A stretch of 29,441 nt of DNA from a virus. This document shows, one piece after another, positions 20,631 through 28,145 of the stretch; the stretch's first letter is position 1, and every line of letters starts with the position of its first letter. The notes under the pieces were generated by a model. It saw only the letters and a program-made list of their open reading frames with translations. It did not search any database and was not told the origin of the DNA. The translations under genes and the position numbers were made by a program. Location of the stretch: IMG/VR virus record IMGVR_UViG_3300009481_000064, positions 1 through 29,441 of that record; one strand, given 5' to 3'.

Positions 20631-20693
20631 ATGAACTACAGCTACGGAAAAAAGAAAACTCCTAAGAAAAAGAAACCTAAGAAAAAGAAATGA
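20631..20693 (+). CDS. Tiny lysine-rich peptide gene (20 aa)
   Basis: A 20-codon frame: M-N-Y-S-Y-G followed by an almost pure Lys tail broken by Thr-Pro and Lys-Pro. It starts 3 nt after the previous stop, with GGGAGATAAAAT upstream, and its TGA overlaps the next ATG (ATGA), so it is translationally coupled at both ends. It could encode a real peptide or serve only to couple translation. Confidence 0.5.
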   Translation: MNYSYGKKKTPKKKKPKKKK

Positions 20694-20938
20694 TAAACTA
20701 TCGGGGCGAGAAGTTTTCTGGATACAACAAACCAAAGAGAACTCCCGGCAAGTCAAAGAAGTTTGCAGTTCTTGCTAAGAAGGGGGATAAAGTTAAGTTG
20801 GTTAGGTTTGGTGATCCAAACATGACAATTAAAAAAGATCAACCTTCTCGTCGTAAAAGCTTCCGTGCGAGGCACAAGTGCGACACAAGCCCTCCAGATA
20901 AACTAAGCGCAAGATATTGGAGTTGTAAGAAATGGTAA
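20690..20938 (+). CDS. Conserved small basic phage protein (82 aa)
   Basis: An 82-residue protein with a conserved pattern: K-L-V-R-F-G-D-P-N-M-T-I-K-K at about 36-49, then R-R-K-S-F-R-A-R-H-K-C-D-T and S-A-R-Y-W-S-C-K-K-W at the end. I recall this pattern from many phages, often near terminase or portal genes. Two cysteines may bind metal. The function is unknown; position before terminase suggests head assembly or packaging (inference). A small inverted repeat CCTAC-ATT-GTAGG follows the gene. Confidence 0.78.
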   Translation: MINYRGEKFSGYNKPKRTPGKSKKFAVLAKKGDKVKLVRFGDPNMTIKKDQPSRRKSFRARHKCDTSPPDKLSARYWSCKKW

Positions 20939-20977
20939 CTGTCTTCCTACATTGTAGGGCAAAGTCAGGAGTAATAG

Positions 20978-21373
20978 ATGTCAGATACAGAAGAAGCACC
21001 AAAGAAAAAAAGAGGCAATCCAAACTTCCATAAGGGAATGAAAGCTCTTAATCCAGAGGGTCGTCCCAAAGGTTCCCTAAACAAATACACAAAAATCTCA
21101 AGAGAACTTATGTCCTCCAAAGGACCAGAGATTGTAAACAAAGTAATTGAGATGGCATTGGAAGGCGACAGGCATTGTCTGAAGATGTGTATGGACAGAA
21201 TTATTCCTACTTCAAAGGCAGTAGAGATTACACACGAACATCAGGACTTGGGTGTTAATATTATAATCGAAGGTGTAAAAGCTGTAGAAGCCAAAGAAGC
21301 AAAAGAACAGGAAGTGTTTGAAGCAGAGTTTGAAGAAGTTAAATGGGGTGAACCTACTGTGGACATGGAATAA
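20978..21373 (+). CDS. Putative terminase small subunit
   Basis: The 131-residue protein begins with a basic region (K-K-K-R-G-N-P-N-F-H-K-G-M-K-A-L-N-P) and G-R-P-K-G-S-L-N-K-Y-T-K, the DNA-binding-type motif also seen in DUF5681 and small terminase proteins. A helical middle (about 45-80) and an acidic C-terminus follow. AGGAG precedes the ATG, and the stop overlaps the large terminase start (TAATG). The assignment rests on this motif and on the gene being directly before the large subunit. Confidence 0.72.
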   Translation: MSDTEEAPKKKRGNPNFHKGMKALNPEGRPKGSLNKYTKISRELMSSKGPEIVNKVIEMALEGDRHCLKMCMDRIIPTSKAVEITHEHQDLGVNIIIEGVKAVEAKEAKEQEVFEAEFEEVKWGEPTVDME

Positions 21374-22653
21374 TGCCCGATCTTAAGGTTACTCTTCACG
21401 ATGCTCAGATGCAAATCTTCAAGTCTGACAAACGATTTAAAGTAGCAAGTTGTGGTAGAAGGTTTGGTAAAAGTTATTTAGCTGCATGGGTGCTAATTAT
21501 TAAAGCACTCCAAAGTGAGGACAAGGATGTCTTCTATGTAGCCCCTACATTTCAACAAGCTAAAGATATTCTCTGGTCAATCCTTAAGGACGTAGGCCAA
21601 GATGTAATCAAAAGCACACATGAAAACACTGCTACAATTACACTGGTCAATGACCGTAAAATTTATCTAAAGGGATCAGACAGACCAGATACACTACGAG
21701 GCGTAGGACTAGCATATGTCGTAATGGACGAATATGCCTCAATGAAACCAGAAGTGTGGGAAATGATACTTAGGCCCACACTGGCAGACGTTAAGGGTGG
21801 TGCTTTGTTTATAGGCACACCGGCAGGTAAGAACCATTTTCATAAGCTTTGGGTAGAAGCCCAGTTATCAGAAAACGAAAAAGATTGGGAGTCGTATCAG
21901 TTTGTTTCAACAGATAATCCTTTTTTGGACCCCGACGAGATCGAGGCCGCAAAGAAATCAATGTCAACACAAGCTTTCCGTCAAGAGTTTGAGGCTACGT
22001 TTGAAAGCTTTTCGGGAGGCATTTTTCAAGAAGAGTGGGTTAAGTATGAAGATGATGAAGAGTTTGATGAAGATACGGCTTCTAAAACGGGTTCGTATGT
22101 GGTATCGGTCGATCCGGCAGGTTTTGAAAAGAGCAGTAAGTCCAGAGGATTAAAGTCTTCTAAACTGGATGAAACAGCCATATCAGTAGTTAAAGTAGTC
22201 GGTGACGAGTGGTTAGTAAAAGACATACACCATGGTCGTTGGAACATTAAAGAGACGGCAGAAAAGATTATTACAATAGCCGAAGATGTAAATGCCACAA
22301 CAGTAGGGATTGAAGCTGGCGCACTTAAGAACGCTATCATGCCTTACATAGAAGACGAGATGAGAACAAGAGGTACGTGGGTTAATCTTACAGATGTTAC
22401 TCACGGTGGCAAAAGAAAACAAGATAGAATAGTTTGGTCTTTGCAAGGTAGGTTTGAACACGGTAAGATCAAGTTTAGAAAAGCAGATTGGAACCATCAC
22501 TTTATTACACAGATGCTAGACTTCCCAAGCCCACTTTCTCACGATGACTTGTTGGACTCTTTAGCATATATAGACCAAGTTTCTGTAGCAGACTTTGCAC
22601 AGCAGATAGAAGTAGACGAGTGGGAACCTTTGGATACTGTATCAGGATATTAA
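21373..22653 (+). CDS. terL: Terminase large subunit (packaging ATPase/nuclease)
   Basis: This drives DNA into the prohead and cuts the concatemer. Walker A S-C-G-R-R-F-G-K33-S (26-34), Walker B A-Y-V-V-M-D119-E120 and the coupling motif L-F-I-G-T-P (145-150) form the ATPase. The RNase H-like nuclease has S-V-D247-P-A-G, V-G-I-E314-A-G and H-D391-D392-L-L-D395 as the metal-binding acidic residues. At 426 residues it is compact but complete. Upstream is the small subunit (overlapping stop/start) and downstream, 4 nt away, the portal. How the ends are generated cannot be told from the sequence. Confidence 0.95.
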   Translation: MPDLKVTLHDAQMQIFKSDKRFKVASCGRRFGKSYLAAWVLIIKALQSEDKDVFYVAPTFQQAKDILWSILKDVGQDVIKSTHENTATITLVNDRKIYLKGSDRPDTLRGVGLAYVVMDEYASMKPEVWEMILRPTLADVKGGALFIGTPAGKNHFHKLWVEAQLSENEKDWESYQFVSTDNPFLDPDEIEAAKKSMSTQAFRQEFEATFESFSGGIFQEEWVKYEDDEEFDEDTASKTGSYVVSVDPAGFEKSSKSRGLKSSKLDETAISVVKVVGDEWLVKDIHHGRWNIKETAEKIITIAEDVNATTVGIEAGALKNAIMPYIEDEMRTRGTWVNLTDVTHGGKRKQDRIVWSLQGRFEHGKIKFRKADWNHHFITQMLDFPSPLSHDDLLDSLAYIDQVSVADFAQQIEVDEWEPLDTVSGY

Positions 22654-22656
22654 TTT

Positions 22657-24600
22657 ATGGACGAAATATCATATAAAGACCCCAAAGCATCCCTAGTTTC
22701 GTGGGTTATGGATAAGGTGGAAGAATGGGAAACCCACCGTAATACCAACTACATGGAAAACTGGGACGAGTATTATCGCATTTGGCGGGGTATTTGGTCG
22801 TATGAAGATAAAACCCGTGAGTCTGAAAACTCTAAATTAATCTCCCCTGCTACTCAGCAAGCTATTGAATCAACTGTAGCAGAACTAGAAGAAGCTATTT
22901 TTGGACAAGAAATGTGGTTTGATCTACGTGATGATGTTCTTGACCAAAATTCTATCGACGCTACGGTAGTTAAAGTTCTTTTACAGGAAGACTTAAACAG
23001 GTGTAAAGTAAAAGACTCAGTTGTTGAGTGTCTTCTAAATGCTGCTATTTACGGTACGGGCATTGCAAAAATAAATGTTATCGATGAGATAGATCGTATA
23101 CCAGTAGAAATGGCTGTTCCTAACACTCTTACTACAGATGTTAGTGTTGAGGAAAAAGTAATTACTTCTGTAAAAGTTGACTCACTTACCCCTAAAGAAT
23201 TTGTTATTGATCCCTGTGTAACTTCTATTAATGATGCTCTTGGTGTAGCACAGATTGTTACCAAGCCTAAGTATGAAATAATTGAAGGCATGGAAGAAGG
23301 AGTTTATGAAGATAAACCTCTTGGAAGTTATGACCACGTTGACTTTGGTTATGACGAAGAGTCGGATGGTGATTCTTCCGACATGGATAAAGTTAAGCTT
23401 GTAGAATACTGGGGAAGGGTTCCTAAAAAATATCTTAACAGTAAGACTGATGGCTTGTTAGAAGAATTTGATTATGAAGACGATGAGTTAGTAGAAGCGG
23501 TTGTTGTTATTGCAAATGATTCTGTGGTTCTTAAGGCGGCTGAAAACCCGTACTTAATGAAAGATCGTCCGTTTGTATCTTTTCAGCTAGATAGGGTTCC
23601 TAATAAGTTCTGGGGACGAGGCGTGGCAGAGAAAGGTTACAATCCTCAAAAAGCTCTTGATGCAGAACTAAGAGCAAGGATTGACGCTCTGGCCCTTACA
23701 ACGCACCCCATGATGGGTGTGGATGCTACTCGTCTCCCTAGGGGAGTCAAGTTCGAGGTTAAAGCCGGTAAGACAATTCTTACAAATGGCGATCCCCGTT
23801 CAACCTTGTTCCCCTTAAACTTTGGAAATGTAGCAAATTCTACATTTACTGAAAGTGCTGAACTAGAGCGCATGGTTCAAATGGGTACGGGAGCAATGGA
23901 TGGAGCTAATAGTAATTTCTCCAACCCCCGTAATTCCACTGCTTCTGGTATGTCTATGTTACAGGCAGCATCAATTAAACGTCAGAAGCGTACCATTATG
24001 AACTTTCAGGAAAACTTCCTTATTCCTTTAATTCACAAGTCTGCATTACGCTACATTCAGTTTGCACCGGAACGGTATCCGGCAGGAGACTACAAGTTTA
24101 AAGCATACTCAAGCATGGGTATTATGGCTAAAGAGTTGGAGGTAATGCAGCTTATTCAGCTTATGTCCATGACTCAGCCGGGAACTCCTCCTCATGCTAT
24201 GCTTCTCATGTCCATCTTTGAAAACAGTTCTGTACCCAACAGGGATGCAATGAAACAAGCTATTGCTCAAACAATGCAGCCTGACCCTCAGATGGCACAA
24301 GTACAGCAAATGGCTCAACAGCTTGAACTGATGAAGCTACAAATGGAAATTGAAGAGATGAAAGCTGGTGCAATGAAAGATACTGCACATGCTGTTAAGT
24401 TACAGTCTGAAGCTCAATCTAAAATACCTGAGATTGATATGCTTAAACTTCAAACAGATTTAGCAGAAAAGATGGCGCGTATTGAAAAAATTAAAGTAGA
24501 GTCTGAAAATGTAAGGTCCGAGACAATGCGTAATGGTCCTGAAGTACAACACCTTCAATCAGAAACTCTCCTTAACATTGCAAAAGCTAACAAACAGTGA
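22657..24600 (+). CDS. Portal protein (head-tail connector)
   Basis: At 647 residues, within the podovirus range (T7 gp8 is 536, P22 gp1 is 725). Features: N-terminal helical and W-rich region (N-T-N-Y-M-E-N-W-D-E-Y-Y), an acidic middle, and R-P-F-V-S-F-x-L-D-R-V-P-N-K-F-W-G-R-G-V-A (about 308-328), a typical portal wing-stem signature. A following helix bears A-L-D-A-E-L-R-A-R. The last 100 residues are Gln/Met/Glu-rich coiled coil, the likely barrel. It lies between terminase and scaffold, the classic order. Its TGA overlaps the following GTG start. Confidence 0.93.
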   Translation: MDEISYKDPKASLVSWVMDKVEEWETHRNTNYMENWDEYYRIWRGIWSYEDKTRESENSKLISPATQQAIESTVAELEEAIFGQEMWFDLRDDVLDQNSIDATVVKVLLQEDLNRCKVKDSVVECLLNAAIYGTGIAKINVIDEIDRIPVEMAVPNTLTTDVSVEEKVITSVKVDSLTPKEFVIDPCVTSINDALGVAQIVTKPKYEIIEGMEEGVYEDKPLGSYDHVDFGYDEESDGDSSDMDKVKLVEYWGRVPKKYLNSKTDGLLEEFDYEDDELVEAVVVIANDSVVLKAAENPYLMKDRPFVSFQLDRVPNKFWGRGVAEKGYNPQKALDAELRARIDALALTTHPMMGVDATRLPRGVKFEVKAGKTILTNGDPRSTLFPLNFGNVANSTFTESAELERMVQMGTGAMDGANSNFSNPRNSTASGMSMLQAASIKRQKRTIMNFQENFLIPLIHKSALRYIQFAPERYPAGDYKFKAYSSMGIMAKELEVMQLIQLMSMTQPGTPPHAMLLMSIFENSSVPNRDAMKQAIAQTMQPDPQMAQVQQMAQQLELMKLQMEIEEMKAGAMKDTAHAVKLQSEAQSKIPEIDMLKLQTDLAEKMARIEKIKVESENVRSETMRNGPEVQHLQSETLLNIAKANKQ

Positions 24601-24827
24601 CTGATAGAGAAATTCTTGAGGGACGTTTAGAACTATTTACCAAGGACGCTTGGGTTTCTTTTACAAAAGAATTAGAAGAAATGGCAAAATCTTTGGAAAA
24701 TATTCAAAACATACCTGACGAGAAGACCCTCTTCTTACGAAGGGGTCAGGTGGATATGCTAAATATGATAATTAATTTAGAGGAAACCACCAAACTAGCG
24801 TTGGATCAATTAGAGTTAGATATCTAA
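24597..24827 (+). CDS. Small helical protein between portal and scaffold (76 aa)
   Basis: The GTG start overlaps the portal stop (GTGA). The 76-residue product is helical and acidic (E-I-L-E-G-R-L-E-L-F, E-L-E-E-M-A-K-S-L-E-N), with R-R-G-Q-V-D-M-L-N-M-I-I-N-L-E near residues 48-62. Proteins of this size with an R-G-x-x-D/E-x-L-x-x-I-I-x-L-E stretch commonly lie at this location in marine podovirus head modules, in my recollection. Assembly role inferred, family not named. Confidence 0.7.
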   Translation: MTDREILEGRLELFTKDAWVSFTKELEEMAKSLENIQNIPDEKTLFLRRGQVDMLNMIINLEETTKLALDQLELDI

Positions 24828-24876
24828 TCCCAGCATTTTTTAACTCCATAATCTTTATAGACGGAGGATTGGTAAT

Positions 24877-25665
24877 ATGGATAGCATCGTTGTAGAAGAA
24901 AAAACCGAAACGCCTGAGGAAGCAGAAGAGTATGCGAACATCGAAGAGGCTCCCGAAGTGGAACAACCTCAAGAAGAGCAAGAGATGGAACTGCCTGAAA
25001 AGTTCAAGGGTAAATCGATGGAAGACATTATGTCTTCATATGAAAACCTTGAAAAAGAACTTGGACGGAAGGGACAAGAAATAGGCGAACTCAGAAAACT
25101 AACAGATGGAATTCTTCAACAACAGATTACCACACCAGAAAACGGAACAGTCGAGCCTGAAGAGGAGGTCGATTTTTTTGATAACCCTGAACAAGCAGTC
25201 AGTAAAGTTATTGAAAACCATCCTAAGTTCCGTGAGTTTGAGCAGCAGCGTCAAGTACAACAGATTGAGACGACTACTGCTAAACTTAAAGAGGCACACC
25301 CTGATTTTATGGATATTGTTTCAGATTCAAAATTTCAGGAGTGGGTTCAGGATAGCCCCGTAAGAAAGCAGCTTTTTGTTTCGGCACACAATTATAATTT
25401 ACCAGCCGCTATGGAACTGATGAATAATTGGAAAGAGCGATCACTGATAAATAACACAAGTGAAGTTGAAGCAGAAAAAGCAGCTAACCGCGAACAAGCT
25501 ATGAAGGCAGGAAAAAGTGTTTCTCGTACTTCTTCTGAATCTACATCCGGTAAAAAAATCTACCGTAGAGCTGATCTAATCAGACTTAAGACTACTGACC
25601 CTACTCGTTATGAGTCGTTACAGGATGAAATCCTAGCTGCTTATGCGGAGGGTCGTGTTAAGTAA
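24877..25665 (+). CDS. Capsid assembly scaffolding protein
   Basis: A 262-residue acidic, helical protein. The first 45 residues are mostly Glu/Pro. Then come a helix (Y-E-N-L-E-K-E-L-G-R-K-G-Q-E-I-G-E-L), the P-E-K-F-K-G-K-S sequence often seen in scaffolds, and a C-terminal basic helix-rich part ending in Y-A-E-G-R-V-K. Position directly before the capsid gene, composition and length match podovirus scaffolds (T7 gp9 is 307). A strong GGAGG site is 8 nt upstream. It would leave the prohead on maturation. Confidence 0.88.
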   Translation: MDSIVVEEKTETPEEAEEYANIEEAPEVEQPQEEQEMELPEKFKGKSMEDIMSSYENLEKELGRKGQEIGELRKLTDGILQQQITTPENGTVEPEEEVDFFDNPEQAVSKVIENHPKFREFEQQRQVQQIETTTAKLKEAHPDFMDIVSDSKFQEWVQDSPVRKQLFVSAHNYNLPAAMELMNNWKERSLINNTSEVEAEKAANREQAMKAGKSVSRTSSESTSGKKIYRRADLIRLKTTDPTRYESLQDEILAAYAEGRVK

Positions 25666-25690
25666 CCCTCATAAAGAAAGGAATTAAATT

Positions 25691-26614
25691 ATGGCTTTGG
25701 GTTCTAATCATCAAACTACCACAACGGCGGCTAAGTTTATCCCCGAACTGTGGTCCGACGAAGTTATTGCCGGTTATAAGGCAAATCTCGTTCTAGGTAA
25801 CCTCGTTACCAAAATCAACCACGCCGGTAAAAAAGGCGATACGATCCACATTCCGGCTCCGGTTCGTGGTTCTGCTAACGCTAAAGCTGCAAATACGGCA
25901 GTTACTCTTCAGGGTGACACCCACACTGAAGTACAGGTTAGCATTAATAAGCACTATGAATATTCTGTAATGATCGAAGACATTACGGAAGTTCAGGCGC
26001 TTCAATCGCTTCGCCGGTTCTACACCGACGACGCTGGCTATGCTCTTGCTACGCAGGTCGATACTGACTTGTTTACTCTCTCTGAAGCTTTTCAGGGTGG
26101 AACAGTAGGCGGCACGGGTGCGGCTCTTTACGAAAAAGCTGTTATTGGCGGAAACGGAACGACCCTGTATACGGGTAACTCCACGAACGCTACTGACCTG
26201 ACGGATGCTGGTATTCGTGCCATGATCCTCAAGTTGGATAACGCTGACGTTCCTTCGGATAACCGTTGCATGGTTATTCCTCCGATTGCTGCTAACGACA
26301 TGCTCGGCATCAACCGCTTCACTGAACAGCAGTTCATTGGTAACGGTGACGCCATCAAAACTGGCAAGATCGGCAGCATCTACGGCATGGACGTTTATGT
26401 TTCGTCCAACTGCCCGTCCATCAACTCCGATGCCCAGCGCGTTGGTGTTATGATGCACAAAGATGCTCTGTGCCTTGCGGAGCAAATGGGTGTCCGTTCG
26501 CAGACTCAGTACAAGCAGGAGTACCTTGGTGACCTGTTTACGGCTGATACGCTGTACGGTGTTGCGGAACTTCGCGACAATGCTGGTATTGCTTTCGTTG
26601 TACCTGCTACCTAA
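25691..26614 (+). CDS. Major capsid protein
   Basis: A 307-residue HK97-fold-type capsid protein, judged by length, place after the scaffold, and features such as an N-terminal helix, F-I-P-E-L-W-S-D-E-V-I (17-27), the segment G-D-T-I-H-I-P-A-P, and Y-G-V-A-E-L-R-D-N-A near the C-terminus. Codons end in C and G far more often than in neighbouring genes, the usual sign of very high expression. AAGGAATTAAATT precedes the ATG. A stable hairpin directly follows the gene, as Tphi does after T7 gene 10. Confidence 0.92.
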   Translation: MALGSNHQTTTTAAKFIPELWSDEVIAGYKANLVLGNLVTKINHAGKKGDTIHIPAPVRGSANAKAANTAVTLQGDTHTEVQVSINKHYEYSVMIEDITEVQALQSLRRFYTDDAGYALATQVDTDLFTLSEAFQGGTVGGTGAALYEKAVIGGNGTTLYTGNSTNATDLTDAGIRAMILKLDNADVPSDNRCMVIPPIAANDMLGINRFTEQQFIGNGDAIKTGKIGSIYGMDVYVSSNCPSINSDAQRVGVMMHKDALCLAEQMGVRSQTQYKQEYLGDLFTADTLYGVAELRDNAGIAFVVPAT

Positions 26615-26623
26615 GTAGGTCTG

Positions 26624-26656
26624 GGGAGTCTCTGGTCTTTTTGGCTAGGGACTCCC
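26624..26656 (+). terminator. Terminator-like hairpin after the major capsid gene
   Basis: GGGAGTCTCTGG (26624-26635) pairs with CTAGGGACTCCC (26645-26656), counting two G-U pairs: a 12-bp stem with a 9-base loop. Only a short U-poor tail (TCCCTTTAT) follows, so termination is probably partial, lowering expression of the tail genes. Confidence 0.75.
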
Positions 26657-26680
26657 TCCCTTTATACAGGATAAGCCAAT

Positions 26681-27253
26681 ATGATTACTATTGAAGCAGC
26701 TTTATCAGACACCAGTTATAGCTTAGAACTGGAAAAGATTAAAAATAAAATAGCACAGCTATATAAAGAACTGCTTACAAAAACATTTAAACAGGCAAAT
26801 CCTGCTGCAAGCCTAGAAGAGTTGTATAGTTTTTTAGAAGAAAATGAATTAGAGTTTAAAGATACAGAAGAGTTTGAAGACGAGGCAGAAGACATAGAAA
26901 ATATTTTATCACTGCTTTCCGATAAAGAAGATTTAGATCAGGTTAAAGAAAAGTCTTTTGAAACTCCTTCGGTAGCCACCGGCAAAACACCGGGAAACAA
27001 ATCAAATGAAAAAGGTGACGTTCCAAACACCGTAGCTTTAAAAGATTACAAAGGAGGTTTGTTTACTCCTCCAGATAAAAAAGTTAAGAAAGTTACAAAA
27101 GCACTTAAGACTCCTACAGGAAAAGTAACCAGAGTTATTGACGATAATCCCAAAGTAAATACTGAAATGTTAAAAGCAGTGTGGGATAAAGAACGGGACA
27201 AGCTTTTAGAATTAGTCAGAGAACGTAACAAGGAATATGGTGTTGTACTATGA
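26681..27253 (+). CDS. Acidic structural-region protein of unknown function (190 aa)
   Basis: A 190-residue protein: helical first 60 residues, a very acidic segment (E-E-F-E-D-E-A-E-D-I-E-N) at about 64-78, a Lys/Thr/Pro-rich linker, and a basic helical C-terminus. No motif recognised. It lies directly after the capsid terminator, where podoviruses usually carry the tail tubular/adaptor genes, but it does not resemble these by eye. Stop overlaps the next start (ATGA). Confidence 0.7.
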   Translation: MITIEAALSDTSYSLELEKIKNKIAQLYKELLTKTFKQANPAASLEELYSFLEENELEFKDTEEFEDEAEDIENILSLLSDKEDLDQVKEKSFETPSVATGKTPGNKSNEKGDVPNTVALKDYKGGLFTPPDKKVKKVTKALKTPTGKVTRVIDDNPKVNTEMLKAVWDKERDKLLELVRERNKEYGVVL

Positions 27254-27372
27254 AACCTGTTAAAGACAGAAAAGCCGGTAGCTTTGTCAAAAAGAAAAAG
27301 AAAAAGATGACAGAGGAAAAGAAAAAGAAAAATCTTGCTCGTTGGGCAGGGGAAAGACTTAGGGTATCCTAA
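27250..27372 (+). CDS. Small lysine-rich protein (40 aa)
   Basis: A 40-codon gene whose ATG overlaps the previous stop and whose TAA overlaps the next ATG (TAATG). The product is about half Lys/Arg, with runs of six and four lysines, ending A-R-W-A-G-E-R-L-R-V-S. It is the second lysine-tail micro-protein in the late operon, after the one at 20631. A virion DNA-binding role is possible but unproven. Confidence 0.55.
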   Translation: MKPVKDRKAGSFVKKKKKKMTEEKKKKNLARWAGERLRVS

Positions 27373-27569
27373 TGCCACGAGGACGAACAAGACCATTATT
27401 TAAACCTATGCCTAGAGTTCAAACTCCTAAGTGGTCTAGGCAACAGTTATTTATAAAGCTTTCAAACCAACGACAAGAAGAAAGAGCGCCTTATGATGAC
27501 GGAGATCAAGCTCTTTATGGTAGTGCTAAATCATTATATGGAATAGCTAGATATTCTTCACGCAGTTAA
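27372..27569 (+). CDS. Small basic protein of unknown function (65 aa)
   Basis: A 65-residue protein, Arg/Pro-rich at the N-terminus (P-R-G-R-T-R-P-L-F-K-P) and Tyr/Ser-rich at the end (Y-G-S-A-K-S-L-Y-G-I-A-R-Y). No family recognised. Its start is coupled to the preceding lysine-rich gene by TAATG, so the three genes 26681-27569 form a translational unit. Confidence 0.6.
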   Translation: MPRGRTRPLFKPMPRVQTPKWSRQQLFIKLSNQRQEERAPYDDGDQALYGSAKSLYGIARYSSRS

Positions 27570-27585
27570 ACATAAGAGGTAACAA

Positions 27586-28140
27586 ATGAGCGATTATACA
27601 ATTCAAGTTAGCTGGTCTGGTAAAGATGCTTTAGCCGATTCTAACGCAGCTAAGATTGTTTCCGGCGCAGATTTTAACACAGAGTTTTCTGCTGTTCAAA
27701 CCGCTGTAAACAGTAAGTATGACTCGACTGATCTTGGAGTAACCCTTCAACAGTACGATGCTGATACCGTTAAAAAAGATGTTCAAAACACTTTTACCAA
27801 GGCGCAATTGCCAAGCACCTACACCGCTGCGTTGTCAGCAACCTCCGGTGTGCTGGACTATGACACCTATCAAAACTTCATAATTACCTTGGCAGCAGGG
27901 TCGAACACATTGGCGGCTCCGACGACCGAGGCAAGTCAGATAGGGCAATGCGGGGTTATTATATTCGTTCAGCCAAGTTCCGGCAGTGCAGCAACCTTGT
28001 CATTGCATGGAGACTATGAGACGGCTGCGGCGGCAGGGATAACACTTTCAAGCGCAAACAACGACTACGACATCGTTCCGTACATGGTGAAGGCGGACAA
28101 CAGTATCCTGCTTGGCGCAGCCCAACTGAACTTCGGGTGA
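27586..28140 (+). CDS. Tail fibre / virion surface protein (184 aa)
   Basis: The N-terminal 55 residues (S-W-S-G-K-D ... I-V-S-G-A-D-F-N-T-E-F-x-A-V) are a module I associate with marine phage tail fibres, where a short N-terminus attaches to the virion. The rest is Ala/Ser/Thr/Gly-rich beta sequence (F-I-I-T-L-A-A-G-S-N-T-L, N-S-I-L-L-G-A-A) as in fibre shafts or knobs. From about 27810 the DNA becomes visibly more GC-rich than the first third, suggesting a recombination junction. AGAGG precedes the ATG. Confidence 0.75.
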   Translation: MSDYTIQVSWSGKDALADSNAAKIVSGADFNTEFSAVQTAVNSKYDSTDLGVTLQQYDADTVKKDVQNTFTKAQLPSTYTAALSATSGVLDYDTYQNFIITLAAGSNTLAAPTTEASQIGQCGVIIFVQPSSGSAATLSLHGDYETAAAAGITLSSANNDYDIVPYMVKADNSILLGAAQLNFG

Positions 28141-28145
28141 TCTGA

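Noticed and set aside
25793-26485. A 230-codon reverse-strand frame opposite the major capsid gene
   Set aside because: It is a shadow caused by the biased codon use of the capsid gene; it has no family motif and no ribosome binding site of note.
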